A program made the position numbers and the translations under genes. From assembly GCA_038496445.1 (NCBI GenBank), contig JALMLS010000269.1:1-49592 (forward strand): DNA of 49,592 bases, written 5' to 3'. Position 1 is the stretch's first letter; the number at the start of each line of letters is the position of its first letter. The stretch is from Trichosphaerium sp. ATCC 40318. Taxonomy: Eukaryota; Discosea; Flabellinia; Trichosidae. Shown here one piece after another: positions 1 to 13,948 of this stretch. Below the pieces are notes generated by a model that was given only the letters and a program-made list of their open reading frames with translations, made no database searches and was not told the DNA's origin.

Positions 1-874
1 TTGTAAGTTTATACTTGACACTATTTTATTTACATTAGTACTTTTTAATATATTTATACTTTTTTACTTTTATATTACACAACCATTTATATTATATTAT
101 TGTATTTTTTATGCTTACACTATTATTGGTATTATTATATTACATATTTCAATATGTAGCTTCGCTACATAATCTTATCCACTATCATACTGCTTCGCTG
201 AATAATGCATTCCACTTTAATAGTTGCAATTTGTTTTGTTTCATTATAATATTTTGGATTTTCTCATTTTTCCACATAAAAGCGCTTTGCTTCAAAATGC
301 ATTCCACTGTGAGGTTTGTATATGTACCGCTTCGCTGAATAATGCATTCCACTTTTAAATGTTACAATTTTTGTTTCATTATAATATTTTGGATTTCTTC
401 ATTTTTTTGCATAAAGCGCTTCGCTTCAAAATGCATTCCACTTTGAGGTTTATGCATGTACCGCTTTGCTAAATAATGCATTCCACTTTAGATATTATAT
501 TGTTGTTTCACTACAATATCTTGGATTTCTTCATTTTTTTCGCATAAAGCGCTTCGCTTCAGAATGCATTCCACTTTAAGCACCGCATATGTGCCGCTTC
601 GCTGAATAATGCATCCGATATTAGGTGTCGCATGCGTACCGCTTCGCTACAGTATCTTAGATTCTTTTAATTTTTTTTTCGCATTAGATTTTGTAATATG
701 GCGCTTCGCTTCAGAATGCATTCCACCATAATCTCTGCATGCCTACCGCTTCGCTACATAATGCATTCCACTTTAGGTCCCGCATGCGTGCCGCTTCGCT
801 ACAAATTGTTGGATTCTATGAGTTTTTTGCTTTTTTGCCGCTTCGCTACAGAATGTTGTCGTTGTGACCCTATA
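1..874. repeat. Subtelomere-like imperfect tandem repeat block
   Basis: No credible gene is seen here. From about 282 the sequence repeats a unit that begins GCGCTTCGCTTC, followed by AATGCATTCCACTTT, a GCATGTACCGCTTCGCT segment, a second AATGCATTCCAC, and a T-rich stretch containing TTGGATTTCTTCATTTTTT. Copies begin near 282, 416, 549 and 701, giving periods of about 134, 133 and 152 nt. The first 200 bases are AT-rich with weaker traces of the same words. The short open frames are by-products of the repeat. Proximity to TTAGGG-like repeats suggests a subtelomeric satellite; that placement is inference. Confidence 0.75.
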
Positions 875-983
875 ATATATCGCTTCGCGATATATTTCTA
901 CACAGTGCTTCGCACTGTTACATAGTACTATATGTATAAGTATTGGCAACATACGTTGCCTACATGCTGTTTAGCAACAGCAT
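875..983. repeat. Row of four perfect stem-loops
   Basis: Four inverted repeats follow one another. ATATATCGC/GCGATATAT with a TTC loop lies at 875-895. ACAGTGC/GCACTGT with a TTC loop lies at 902-918. GGCAAC/GTTGCC with an ATAC loop lies at 945-960. ATGCTGTT/AACAGCAT with a TAGC loop lies at 964-983. All arms are perfect. The TTC-looped pair shares the GCTTCGC core of the adjacent tandem repeats. Function is unknown. Confidence 0.8.
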
Positions 984-987
984 AGAT

Positions 988-1205
988 CCTAATCCCTAAC
1001 CCTAGGGTATAACCCTAATCGTTATTTTGGTATATTAGGGCTAGGGTTTGTAACCCTAATTGCAATCTGTAACTTAGGGTTAGGGTTAGGTTTGCAGCCC
1101 TAATGATTGCTATATTCTATTGTTGACTAGGGTTCAAGTTTACTCATGAACTTCCTATTAGGGTTAGGGCTAGGGTTATAGCCCTAAAGTTTATTAGGGT
1201 TACAT
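988..1205. repeat. Degenerate TTAGGG/CCCTAA telomere-type repeats in mixed orientation
   Basis: The stretch contains CCCTAACCCTAGGG, TTAGGGCTAGGG, TTAGGGTTAGGGTTAGG and CCCTAA words on both strands, separated by short unrelated sequence. It is not a clean terminal array. It resembles interstitial or subtelomeric remnants of a TTAGGG-type telomere. Confidence 0.8.
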
Positions 1206-1686
1206 TAGTTGCACATGACTAGGATTAGTGTTAAGGTTGCAGTAAACACTATTGTTCAAAGAATAGGAGATTAAAACATATTGTTAATGTTAAAATAGAT
1301 TAGGTTTTTGTTATAACTGTATTGAATTTGATTTATGTGATAGATGTATTTTTTATATTTAAACTTAATCCAGATTACTATACCAACATTATTTATATGT
1401 TATTTATAAAGTTGAGATTGGTTGAACCAACTATATATCTTTATCATTTATTACTACTTTATTCAGTTTTGCAAAAATGCTTTAACCAAGTATGCAATTT
1501 AGAAAAGCTGTCTTCAAATAACAAACATTAAAATTAAATTACAATCATTATTATGATAACAGCAAGTTGTTTTTTGATGATACTATTGATTTACTGGTAA
1601 TCATAAAGGCAAACAAACAATAATTACAGCAAACTTTTTATTTACAATGCAAAAAAATAGTAAGTAATAAATTACACCAAGTATTG
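1206..1686. other. AT-rich intergenic stretch
   Basis: This is AT-rich DNA between the telomere-like repeats and the 3' end of the eIF2D gene. One 69-codon open frame starting at 1322 has a low-complexity, hydrophobic composition typical of chance ORFs in AT-rich DNA. I see no gene here. Confidence 0.6.
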
Positions 1687-4296
1687 CTACTAAATGTTAG
1701 CCACAATAAAATAAAACAAGAACTTGCCTGAGTGAACTTGCCAGCTTTACCACCTTGTCCTCTTTTACGTGCACCTTGTGTATTCTTTTTCTTTTTGCCT
1801 CCTTTAATTTGAGAGTGTTGAATGTACTTCCTTGGTACATTCTTTTCATCAACAAGCAAGTCTTCAACCTCTTGGCTTACCTTGCCCTACAAACACCTTG
1901 AGTATGTCACAATAATGATTGTCACAAACATACCGAAATAACAACTTCAATAGCATTGCTACCTTTAGCAGCATCTGGGTTTTTTCGGACAGTGGAACTA
2001 GCTGCAAATTGTGATCCAAATTCTTTTGACATTTGCTTTGGTGTAAGCCCAAACGCTTGTAGATTCTGAATGCGTGTCATATGCCTACGGCCGCCTTGGA
2101 TGACTTCTGTAATTACAATAATTGGCTTCACAGCACCCTTCCTATAAACTAATTAGCACGTTGCAAACAATCATGGTGAGAGCTGTACTTTATTTGACGG
2201 AACCCGTCAATTGTTATAGAATGGCATGGAGAAAGCTTTGTCTTGAACCTATGTCCGCAGTCAACGTGAGGGACAGGTACAAGTAGCGTACTTTGTAATG
2301 AACTGACGTTTTTCCATAGCAGTGTTGGCTTTGTCTCTCAGCTGAAGTGCTTTGCATAAATCTTCATCTAGTGTAACAAATTGCTTCTTCTGAGGATGCT
2401 GCAAGTTTTCTTTCTTGATATAGTCCCAAAGCCTGTCTTGACACACCTTCAATGTGAATACTTCTTTTGTACTACAATGAAAGTGAGTTAGTCAGGAACA
2501 ACTAAACAGCAAAGCGAAAATGTCACAAACAAAAAAACACTGAGCGCTGCACGTACACGTCAACATCAGTGCCAACAAATAGGAAAGCAAACGGTTTAGG
2601 GAATCGCCAAAGTTCGACAATCGTCAACCTACACACTTGTAACTAACAACATACACGCAAGATCAAAAAAAAATAGAAGAAAATTAGTATAAACGTGTGG
2701 CATACTTGGATGGGCTGACTTCCTCCTCTACTTCTTGTTCTTCAACCACAAAATCTTTGTAGTCAGGGTGATTGACATTGATCGTTTTAATATTGATAAC
2801 CACCTCGTTCGTTGTTGAGTCTTCAACAGGCTTTTCTTCAGTTTTGATTAGTCTATCCTCTGCCATCTGTGCAACGAATACGCCTATTTTACCAAAAGAA
2901 CTCTTCTTGATGTCCAATGGGAATTTCTTCTTCTCATTTGCTTTCATGTGGTGACCATATAACGCATTGACAGAGATGGGTAAGTCCTCTTGAGAAAGTT
3001 CCTGCTTAATAGCCAAGAAAAAGCACCGGCGGAATTCGGCATCCATCATTTTTTGAACATCCTCCGCTTTGATTTCCCCTTGTGTTTCAGGTTCTTCCAC
3101 ATCATCAACTGTCTCTTCATCATCTTCAGCGGCATCAGTCGCTTTATCTACTGCTCATAAGCTAAGACAATTGACGAAAAAATACATGGTAAACAACAAA
3201 AAAAGAATTTGCGACACAGCGCTGTTCTCAGTTGCAACAAGTCAAATGTGTTACCTTCACCGTCTTGGCCGTTACCTTCAGCATCTTGGGTTTCACCTTC
3301 GACAGGAGCAGCGTCTGCGTCCTTATTTTCATCCTCTGCAGGCTTGTCTGTAAAAACAAGATAAATATGACAAAACAGGGAAACTAGCTTACCTTTTTTC
3401 TGCACTACAGGCGCTGGAGGTGTAGGTGGTTTTGTCTTGCTACCGTACATCCTTACAGAGATTAGCAAAAGACAGTTGGTACACTACGCACCAAAGATGG
3501 TCTCTGTAAAAGTGGAGTACTTTCAAGCCTTTCCCACGCATGCCTTCTTTACGGACGTGATCCAAATTGCACAATGTCTTACCTACAGCAATAGGTTTCC
3601 TTGTAAAAAAAAAAATAAGCGCTGACGTCAGAATGGAGCACGAGGAAATACGAGCGTCATTTGCAATGACAACGGCGAAAAACAAGAAGAAAAAAAAAAT
3701 GTAACGTGAAATCAACTATAAAAGTAGTACTAAAATACGTACTCGTGTCCCTCGATTGTAACACTCCAGGTCTCACCAGCTTCAAACTCGCCAAAACCCT
3801 CAATGCCGCCTTCTGGTACTTCGACGCCAGCAAGCATCAAATCTACGCGAAACTGCGTCAGAATTACAGTTATCTAACAACAACAAATAAAAACGTACCG
3901 GCGCCTTTGAGAATGAACGCAAACACATGCTCTTTTATTACCATAGTCTTCAAAAACACAGGGAGTTTCCAAGCGGCGTACACTAAACAAAAAATTATTA
4001 GTTTGGGGTTTTTTTTTTTTTTTTTTTTTTGACTTTAACAAAACCGAAATAAACGCGCCTGTAGGCACCAAATCGCCTCTAGTTATCTCCACGAACAACG
4101 GTTCGTCGTTAACACAGTAAATGGTTGATTTATCCTTCTGACCGATACGAGTTATTGTTCCCTTCTTCGGGAACAACGCGTCGATGGCAGCTGGGTCGAG
4201 GGACGGGTAGCATTCTAAAATTTTTGCTTTTATTCTTCTCTTCTCTGAGCTCTTCAAATTAGATTGCTTAGACGAATCAAACCCCTTCTTCCACAT
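1687..4296 (-). CDS. EIF2D: Eukaryotic translation initiation factor 2D (ligatin)
   Basis: eIF2D binds the 40S subunit and promotes tRNA delivery and recycling. Reading the minus strand, the start at 4296 (MWKKGFDSSKQSNLKSSEKR) matches the family's N-terminal DUF1947-like region. The PUA region follows (IAVGKTLCNLDHVRKEGM near 3600), then an acidic linker, a winged-helix region (FPLDIKKSSFGKIGVF near 2900), and a SWIB/MDM2 region (YIKKENLQHPQKKQFVTLDE near 2400). The SUI1 domain comes last (VITEVIQGGRRHMTRIQNL near 2100, then VPRKYIQ near 1810). Several short introns interrupt the gene. The last exon appears to end at CAG|GCAAGT (1728), and a 38-nt GC-AG intron leads directly to a TAG at 1687-1689, so the protein would end GKAGKFTQ. 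Without that intron the frame stays open to 1638 with a non-family tail. Identity is confident; the 3' end is not. Confidence 0.88.
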
Positions 4297-4935
4297 GATG
4301 TCGTGTTGTATACGAGCTGAATGAACGAGAAAGAACAAGAAAAAATCGGTACGCCAACGCGGATAAAAAACATAGAAATTTTGTCACAAAAGAATGCCTA
4401 TTACCTCTATTTCGCCAAAAAGTTCAAAATTGGCGGCGCAACCGCCATTGAAGGACGCGAAGAACCAAAACGCTACTGCCGAACCACGACTTGGTTTTTA
4501 GCGAGTTCAAATAAGCCACCCGCTACGCAACCGTATCGCAGGGCTTCGTGAGAGATAGTGTTTGTATTGGTACTCAATATGGTCTATGATTGTAATGGCG
4601 TTACCATACATCGCATAGCGATTGGAGAGGTACATACCCAGTGCCAAATACCAACGAAGTGCCTACCCTCCACAAAAACGTCAAAGGCGACCAACATTTA
4701 ACAAAAAGGATACAGTCCGGTTCGTTTCCCCGCTATACATACCCTACACCTCCTCTGTTTAGTGCTGAAGAGCAGCCACGCAACGTCAATGTTGGTTGTC
4801 TATGCTCGGCGTGCAACCGCTAGTGGCGAACGACGTGAGTTGTCTGTGCTTGCTTGGTTAACGAGAAAGGGCTCGCGATGATAATCTGTTTTTTGTGATT
4901 GGGACATGCACAATCGTTCTTTTAATCAGTTGTAT
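4297..4935. other. Intergenic region between eIF2D and tRNA-Ser
   Basis: This holds the presumed promoter of eIF2D and the upstream flank of the tRNA gene. Short plus-strand open frames at 4321-4551 and 4641-4823 have no recognisable motif or plausible splice partner. I see nothing else that can be supported. Confidence 0.5.
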
Positions 4936-5017
4936 GGCATGATGTCCGAGTGGTTAAGGAGTTAGACTCGAAATCTAATGGGCTCTGCCCGCGCAGGTTC
5001 AAATCCTGCTCATGTCG
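4936..5017 (+). tRNA. tRNA-Ser(CGA): tRNA-Ser (anticodon CGA), intronless
   Basis: This is an 82-nt class II tRNA. Acceptor GGCATGA (4936-4942) pairs with TCATGTC (5010-5016), with one G-U pair and discriminator G at 5017. The D-arm contains GAGTGGTTAAGG. The anticodon stem TTAGA/TCTAA encloses loop CTCGAAA, with anticodon CGA at 4969-4971. A long variable arm GGGCTCTGCCC is typical of serine tRNAs. The T-arm GCAGG-TTCAAAT-CCTGC is perfect. It reads UCG codons. No intron is needed. Confidence 0.95.
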
Positions 5018-5177
5018 AATAAGTTCTCTTTTTGCCGCAAAGCGCCTTGCAGTTCTTCTACTGAAGCGGTAGTAGTAAATTTTTTCTTGTACAAACTTTG
5101 TTCGAAAAAAAACGTGTGAATTTCAGCATTTTTTACCAAAACTTACATAAAAATTGTATTCTACCCAAATTCTCCAC

Positions 5178-7390
<2,213 letters not shown>

Positions 7391-7685
7391 TTACAAACCT
7401 GTATCTACATCAACACGCGCTCTATGTGTCACAGTTAATACAATTTTTTTTTTTTCAATTGTGGCAAACCAATAAAAAATTATGTTTAAATACCAAGTAG
7501 TTCACCTAGTGAGTGGCGTAACGCATACAATAAATCACAACGAGCATAATCCTTAGGGCTTTTAGAGTACAACACGTGTTTTTTGGCTAAACGAAGAAAA
7601 AGTCTGTCACTGTAAAGTCAAACACCAAAATTTTCGTTACATTGAGTCCAGTAAGTCTGGTGCGCGTTGTTTATTGAGAAATTTG
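7391..7685. other. Intergenic region
   Basis: This is AT-rich spacer between the helicase stop and the GH74 start. It contains one CACGTG palindrome near 7573. No gene is seen. Confidence 0.5.
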
Positions 7686-10600
7686 ATGTCTTACATCAAA
7701 ATGATGTATATCAGGCAAATAGCAACTCTTGTCGCGTGTACACTATTTACGTACGCTTTGGCGTATAGTGACGGTACTGTAGACTACAAATGGTAAAAAC
7801 ATGCGCTCCTAATTGGTCTAACTAAACAAACAGGAAAAGCGTACCTATTGGCGGAGGTGGCTTTAACGATGGTCTAATATTTCACCCGAAAGGCGCGTAT
7901 AAATGCATACGAACGTTGCAACTTCCAGAAAAACCAAAAAAGCCTGCAGTGCTAACTTGTTGGTTTAGAAAAGGACCTCATATATATGAGAACGGATGTT
8001 GGCGGGTGCTACAGATGGATAGGCGAGAATGGCGACAAGAATTGGGAACCGTTGATGGACAATTTCACGTACCATAATAAGAATTTTTATGGAGTAGAGA
8101 GTATAGCGATTGATCCTAGCGACCCTGATATATTGTATGCTGCAGCTGGTACGTCATATACGAGCCAGGCCGAGCAAGCTTACGTGACGTACCATCCTAA
8201 TAAACCACTGTAGGTATGTACGATTATTGGTCACCTAGCGATGTACTTAAGTCAACTAACCGAGGAAAAACATGGAGTCGTACTGGCCTCAACCTCAAGT
8301 ATGTATAAAGTCGTGGGTGGGAAGTCATTTGCGCTGATGAAATATAGAATGGGAGGTAATATGGATGGTAGATGGGCTGGTGAGAAGCTTGTTGTACACC
8401 CTACAAATTCAAGTATTATCTATTTTGGATCAAGGTACATTAGCGTACAACTGTTGCAGCTTACTCATGTAGGTGGGACGGTTTATGGAGATCAACGGAT
8501 GGATCTGCTACTTGGCAACCACTACATCAATTTCCGACAAAAGGGACTCCGCCTTATGGTATACAATGCTGGTAGCTAAGCTGCTAATAAATTTGCATTA
8601 GGTATAAATTTTGTACACTTTGGAAATCAGCTTCCTCTCAAAGTATATGTCGGTGTATGGAATAGAGGAATATACGAATCTAGCGACTCTGGTAACACTT
8701 GGCAATATATGTCTGGATCACCTTACATGCCGTGGAGGATGTCTCAAGTAATTCGATTGAGAAAGGTATAAACTAATATGACTTTTAGTCTACGAATGGC
8801 ATTATTTATGTCAGTGACGATATTGGCGTGTTCAAATTTGATGGCACGTGTATAAACTTTACAATTACTTTTAATTTTGCTTCAGAAAAGTGGTACAATG
8901 TAACGCCTCATTTGAGTGAAAGCGCACCTTTCTGTGGTGTAAGCGCAGATCCCTTCGATCCTAGCGGAGATACTGTAATTGCTGCACAACGTGGTGGCAA
9001 CGCGCCATACTATCGCTCTACAAGTGCGTTTTGGCATAAATTGATGTTGTGTGACATAGCGTAGATGGCGGAAAATCCTGGTACAATCTTGGAGCTAAAT
9101 GTTGTGGCAACCACGAAACTAAGCAAGTTCCTTGGTATGTAGAACCATTCCTAAAATATTCTGTTTGTGTAACAATCAAAAAAAGGTGGCCATGGTGGTA
9201 TGCTACTATATCTGTCGATTCGTTTGCATATGATCCACACCACAAAAACAAAGCGTGGATGACAAATATCCTTTATATTTTCAGCAGTTTTTTGTTCGCT
9301 TGATGTTGTCTTTAACCATCTAAAACGATTGGGGTACATGGTTCATAGAGGATGTATCTAACCAATTATACAAACATTGGTTTGCATACACAAAAGGAAT
9401 AGAGGAGGTTTTTGTTATCACTGCGCATTCTACTAGTGATGGAAACCTCCTTGTCGGCACAGCGGGTACCTTTTTTCACCATTTCTTAGAGCATGCTAGT
9501 TTATCAATTAACCACGCACAGACGTTGATGGTTTTTGGTATGCTGCAAACAATACATTCGACAAGTACCCTCAGAAGTACTTTAAAACTATGGGCATCGA
9601 CTTGGGAGACACAACATCGATTGACTCTGCTGCCACCAAACCGAGCTTGGTAGTGAGATCAGGTGAGTAAAAGAGTGAATGGGCTCATCTTTTTATAACA
9701 TAAACCAGGTAGTGACGGTGGAGGCTATTCTACTGATGGTGGAAAGGAATGGAAGTTCTTTAATAGTTTCCCTGTACATTGCACCTAAATTATGAGGAAA
9801 TATGTAACATCAGACCTAGGTTCGTCCCACCTACCCACTCGGTGGTACAGTAGCGGTTTCTTCTGACGGAAAGACAATAGTATGGCAACCTTTCAAGCAA
9901 TATCCATTCTATACAACAGACATGGGCGAAACGTGGCACAAAACAAAGGTGCGATTTTGCTTCAACGCTGGCTATCTTAGTATGGTGTTAGGGAGGACCG
10001 ATGAACAGTGACCACCAAGATTTTGAACTGGGATTGTCTAATGTTGGTATTGACAATGCTTACAACACGCAATTGGTTGCAGGTATTCAAACGTAGCTTC
10101 TCATTTTGTATTTAACTTAAGGAAGATCGATTCAATTCTAGCATCTTCTATGCATACAGTGCTGGTAATTTTTATAAATCTGAAACACGTAGTGAAATTT
10201 GGAAGATTGTATCAACAGTACCTGGTTCGAAACGAGCATGATAGTATACTCTTGCCAACAATTATTTAGGATACAATGCTTCAAATCATGTAATGCTTGT
10301 TGCTTCTACATATGTTACTGGAGAGGTTTGGGTATCCTCTGGTTTGGGCGGTTTATGGAACACAATAGATGGAGGAAGTACTTTTAGGTTTGTAGTATTG
10401 TATGTGCTGTGAGGTGCTAAAATCAAGTAGGAAGATAAAGAGTGTTTCTAATGCTTTAATGGTAGCTCTTGGTGCTGCTCCGCCACACAAGAACTACCCA
10501 ACAGTTTATGGTACACTAGTTGTAACTGTGTTTTGATTGATTTTAATTAACAATCCAGTTATGGGAACTGTTGATGGTGTAGATGGCATTTTTAGAAGTG

Positions 10601-10749
10601 ATGACAGTGGCGAACAATGGGTACGCATTGATGTGGCTTCTGTCTCTTGCGGCGATAACCCATGGACATTACTTGGGGACTCACAAGTATATGGCCGAGT
10701 ATATTGCGGAACGCTTGGACGCGGCTTGTTTGTTGGAGATGAATTGTGA
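7686..10749 (+). CDS. Secreted GH74 xyloglucanase / BNR-repeat glycoside hydrolase
   Basis: The enzyme probably cleaves xyloglucan outside the cell. A signal peptide starts at 7686 (MSYIKMMYIRQIATLVACTL, then FTYALA). The spliced product reads GGGGFNDGLIFHP, then DLIYMRTDVGGCYRW, the GH74 N-terminal signature whose Asp is likely catalytic. VESIAIDPSDPDILYAAAGT follows. Further exons carry typical two-propeller repeats (VGVWNRGIYESSDSG near 8660; SDGGGYSTDGGKEW near 9720; GIFRSDDSGEQW near 10590). It ends YGRVYCGTLGRGLFVGDEL with TGA at 10747. More than ten short introns occur. One boundary near 7899-7975 fits only if a GC-AG intron is used, or else holds a small indel. No carbohydrate-binding module follows. 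Family confidence is high; exact exons are approximate. Confidence 0.85.
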
Positions 10750-10934
10750 ATATCACATGAGTGAGTTTGGTTCTTTTTTGACAGACAAGTGCAAGAAAAT
10801 AAAGCAGCAATTTTACTGTACGAACAACAGAATGTTGCAATATATTAGTTGGTTGCGCACACGTGCGTATGCAGCGTAGAACGCTCTTGACTTGTACAAA
10901 CAAGTCAGAGTAAGGGGTTAAACATAGTAAATTG

Positions 10935-12054
10935 ATGGCAGTGAGGGTTTTTAGCGCAGGCACCGCGAATTCTAGGGCGCATTACACAAATTTCAAGTTT
11001 TATGCCGGTACATAACTCAACACGCGTCTTTGAGGTAATGTACGCGTAGGGGAGATAAATTGTAAACCAGACAATATTTCTATTCTACAGACTCACGAAA
11101 GCCTCTTTTATAACTACAAAGAGTTAGAAAATAGGCACGGCTATGTCCAGTGGCTTTTTCCTTTGTTTAAAAGTAAGTGAAATATCAAAACGGTTTCTCA
11201 AGTATCAAACTAGACAGCGGCATGAACAGCAGTGCGTGGAGACTCGAAAAAGTGCGAAGCTAGAAGGTTACAACATTAGCAACCGTTAACAGCCAAACTA
11301 AGGAAGAGGCTCACAGAATGCGTTCTGAATTGAAGATCGCACGCCGTATTGTTGTGTCGTATATGTAATACCTGCGCGTCATTTTGTGGCTAGACCTAAT
11401 TGTTCTTTAAAAAAAGGATGATGCTTGATTTCTTTGGCATGAGATTAGTAGATTTTGCCACAGGTGAAGTAGGACGTAAAGAGGGATGGGAGGTACGAAT
11501 TGAATGAATCACAAACAACGCAATGACGCGCTTTAGTATCGTTACATCAACATGCAAGAGAGAAGGCACAACAACTTGAGAATTTGTACGTGTACATTTC
11601 CTTGGCCGTAGTTGCAGATTTGCACGTGCAAACAACATTACACTAACTGCCGTAGCTCGCATATTGAAATCACTTGGCCATTTGGGATTCACTAGGTAAG
11701 ATACTAACGCCATAAATAGTCGCAGTTTAATCGATATAATGCAGATACAAACAACCGTTCATTGACCATTTGACACAAGAGGTTGAAGAAGGTAGACTGA
11801 GGTGTAGATCATCATTGACACGCTATTGGAGACCCACACTTGATCTTGATACTAAACGTTATAAGGTGGACACTTTAGAAGATGCAGAGGATAGAGAGGA
11901 TAGCATATTTCTGCAACATGTTGACAATGATACCCCAAAGTTTTACAATTTTGTAGCATCGTATGGGAGGCTTCAATCGATGCTAGAAGAGAGAAGGCGT
12001 ATTTCAAAGGAAAATGACCTAAAGATGTTACAAAGATACAAGCCAAAATATTAA
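10935..12054 (+). CDS. Opioid growth factor receptor (OGFr)-domain protein
   Basis: The spliced product carries the OGFr conserved region. In order it reads NYKELENRHGYVQWLFPLFK, SGMNSSAWRLEKCEAR, RMMLDFFGMRLVDFATGEVG, RYINMQERRHNNLRI, ARILKSLGHLGFTRYKQPFI, and a charged C-terminal helix region. The ENxHxYVQWLFP block and the RHNNLRITR-like block are the family hallmarks. Introns begin GTACAT (about 11010), GTAAGT (about 11173), GTACGA (about 11491), GTACGT (about 11587) and GTAAGA (about 11696). The start at 10935 is the first ATG that opens the first exon. The molecular role of this domain outside animals is unknown. There are no membrane segments. Confidence 0.8.
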
Positions 12055-12412
12055 CGGCACTTAAAAAACACACATGCTAGAGCATATAGTGTCAGTTGTT
12101 CCGCTGTACTTAACATTCCTTACATCGAACCTTGGTACCTTAATCAGCTAACAAGGAGCAACTTAATTCTAGCATGCTTCTCTACTAAAAACAACTCGAG
12201 AATATGTGCTTAATAAAACGAAGAAAAAAAATACTTTAACCATTCCCAAAACCAAATAGACCTGAATCGCATGCACCACATGTGCGTTGAATATAATAGT
12301 AGCCAAGGTAAAATGATGTGTTGCGCAATTGTTGTATCAGATTTGGGTGTTCAAAGAATCATCCTAAACTTTTGAGCCAACTTTCTGCATATTATTATTA
12401 CTGGTTTTCCAA
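12055..12412. other. Intergenic region
   Basis: This is spacer between the OGFr gene and the protease gene. No open frame or structural element is convincing. Confidence 0.5.
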
Positions 12413-13948
12413 ATGCAACGCCTCATAGTTGTTGTATTGTGTGTAGTGTTATATGGCGCTTACAGTCAAATTCATGAGGATTACACAGCTGTATCGAAGC
12501 AGTTCGCTCTAAACAGCGCAAAGTCATTCCAACTTGCAAGTGTAGACGTAAAAAGCGTAGAAGCTACAGAACAAAAGCTTTTGCAAAACAGCAACAAATC
12601 ACGCCCTTTTAAATACGGTCATCCTATCGACGTAGAAATCGACTTGAAAAAGCAAGGCTCAATGCAAGTTTACAACGGTGCGTTCGATTACGAATTTTAA
12701 TTATCCGCATTAGTGTACTCACCTTTCTGTAGGCATGCGCGTGTACAGATTGAACATCCGTACAGTTGATGCTGTAAGCACAAACATAATGTACTCAAGT
12801 TTCCACTTAACGCCAGGAGCGCGTTTTTATGTGCACGGAATCGAACAAACTATTGGTGCATTCACAGCAGCGAACAACAAAAAATCTGGCAGATTTGCTA
12901 CTCAAATCGTTATGGGTGACAACGTAGTCATCGAACTAAACGAGCCTGTCGATGAGCATGACAGTAAAGTAATAGTTACAAGAGTGGTACACGGATACAA
13001 GAGCGTTGCTGGGACTGCTGGTTCTTGTAACATCAACGTAGAATGTCCTCTAGGAAAGTACGTTCTTTGTTAAATTGCTCCCAAAAAAAAAGAAGAAAAA
13101 AACAAGTTTTTGTGTTGACGACGTTGTTTGTAGTGATTGGGGTAAACAAATACGCGCAGTAGCTATGCTTGCCAATAGTTATGGGGGGTATTGCTCTGGT
13201 ACTCTATTAAATAATGTTGAGAATGATGGTAAACCTTACTTTTTGACTGCAAATCACTGTGTTTCGGACAAACCAAGCAAGGTGGAATACACGACTTTTA
13301 TTTTCAATTACCAAGCGTCAACTTGCCTTGGTTATAGTACGTACACTTTTATTGCGTTGTCTTTACTCATACCTCCATCTTTTAGCCGCATCAAAGAAAG
13401 CTTCTGTATCGGGTGGAACTATTCGTGCTCGTTCACATAACTCTGACTTTTGTCTCATTGAGTTGGATGAAAGAGTACCTCTCAGCTATAACCCATACTA
13501 TGCTGGATGGGATAGAGACACAAGGCCTTCTCAATTGTCTGTTGGTATTCATCATCCCAACGGGGATATCAAAAAGATCAGTCTCACATTTAGTACTTTA
13601 AAAAGTGCCAGAGCGCATGGTGCTTCAGTATGGCGTGTTGGTAGTTGGGATAAGGTACGAAAGAAATCTTCATAGGTTTTTTTAACCCACGTTGTTACTT
13701 ACTTTGATTGTTAGGGTACTACTGAACCAGGATCATCTGGAAGCGGTCTATTTAATGCACAGGGACTCCTCATCGGTCAGCTTTATTCAGGCACTGCAGG
13801 TTGCTATAATACAGGAGGTTATGACAACTATGGAAAATTTTTAACATCTTGGGATGATCTGAGCAATAAAAATGCTCGCTTAAGCAGTTGGCTAGATCCT
13901 TTTGGTAAAAATCCACAAAGTATTGAAGGATTTGATCCTCTAGAGTAA
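12413..13948 (+). CDS. Secreted trypsin-fold serine endopeptidase (lysyl-endopeptidase-like)
   Basis: This is an extracellular protease precursor. Signal peptide MQRLIVVVLCVVLYGAYSQ begins at 12413. A propeptide-like region of roughly 200 residues follows. The mature S1-type domain starts near 13115 (DDVVCSDWGKQIRAVAML). The catalytic His is in YFLTANHC, Asp in SHNSDFCLIELDE, and Ser in GTTEPGSSGSGLF. Surrounding blocks (YCSGTLLNN, SVGIHHPNGDIKKIS, GCYNTGGYDNYGKF) resemble bacterial and fungal lysyl endopeptidase relatives. Cysteines are consistent with disulfides. Introns lie near 12700-12733, 13059-13115, 13337-13386 and 13654-13714. Stop TAA is at 13946-13948. Substrate specificity cannot be read from the sequence with confidence. 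Confidence 0.85.
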
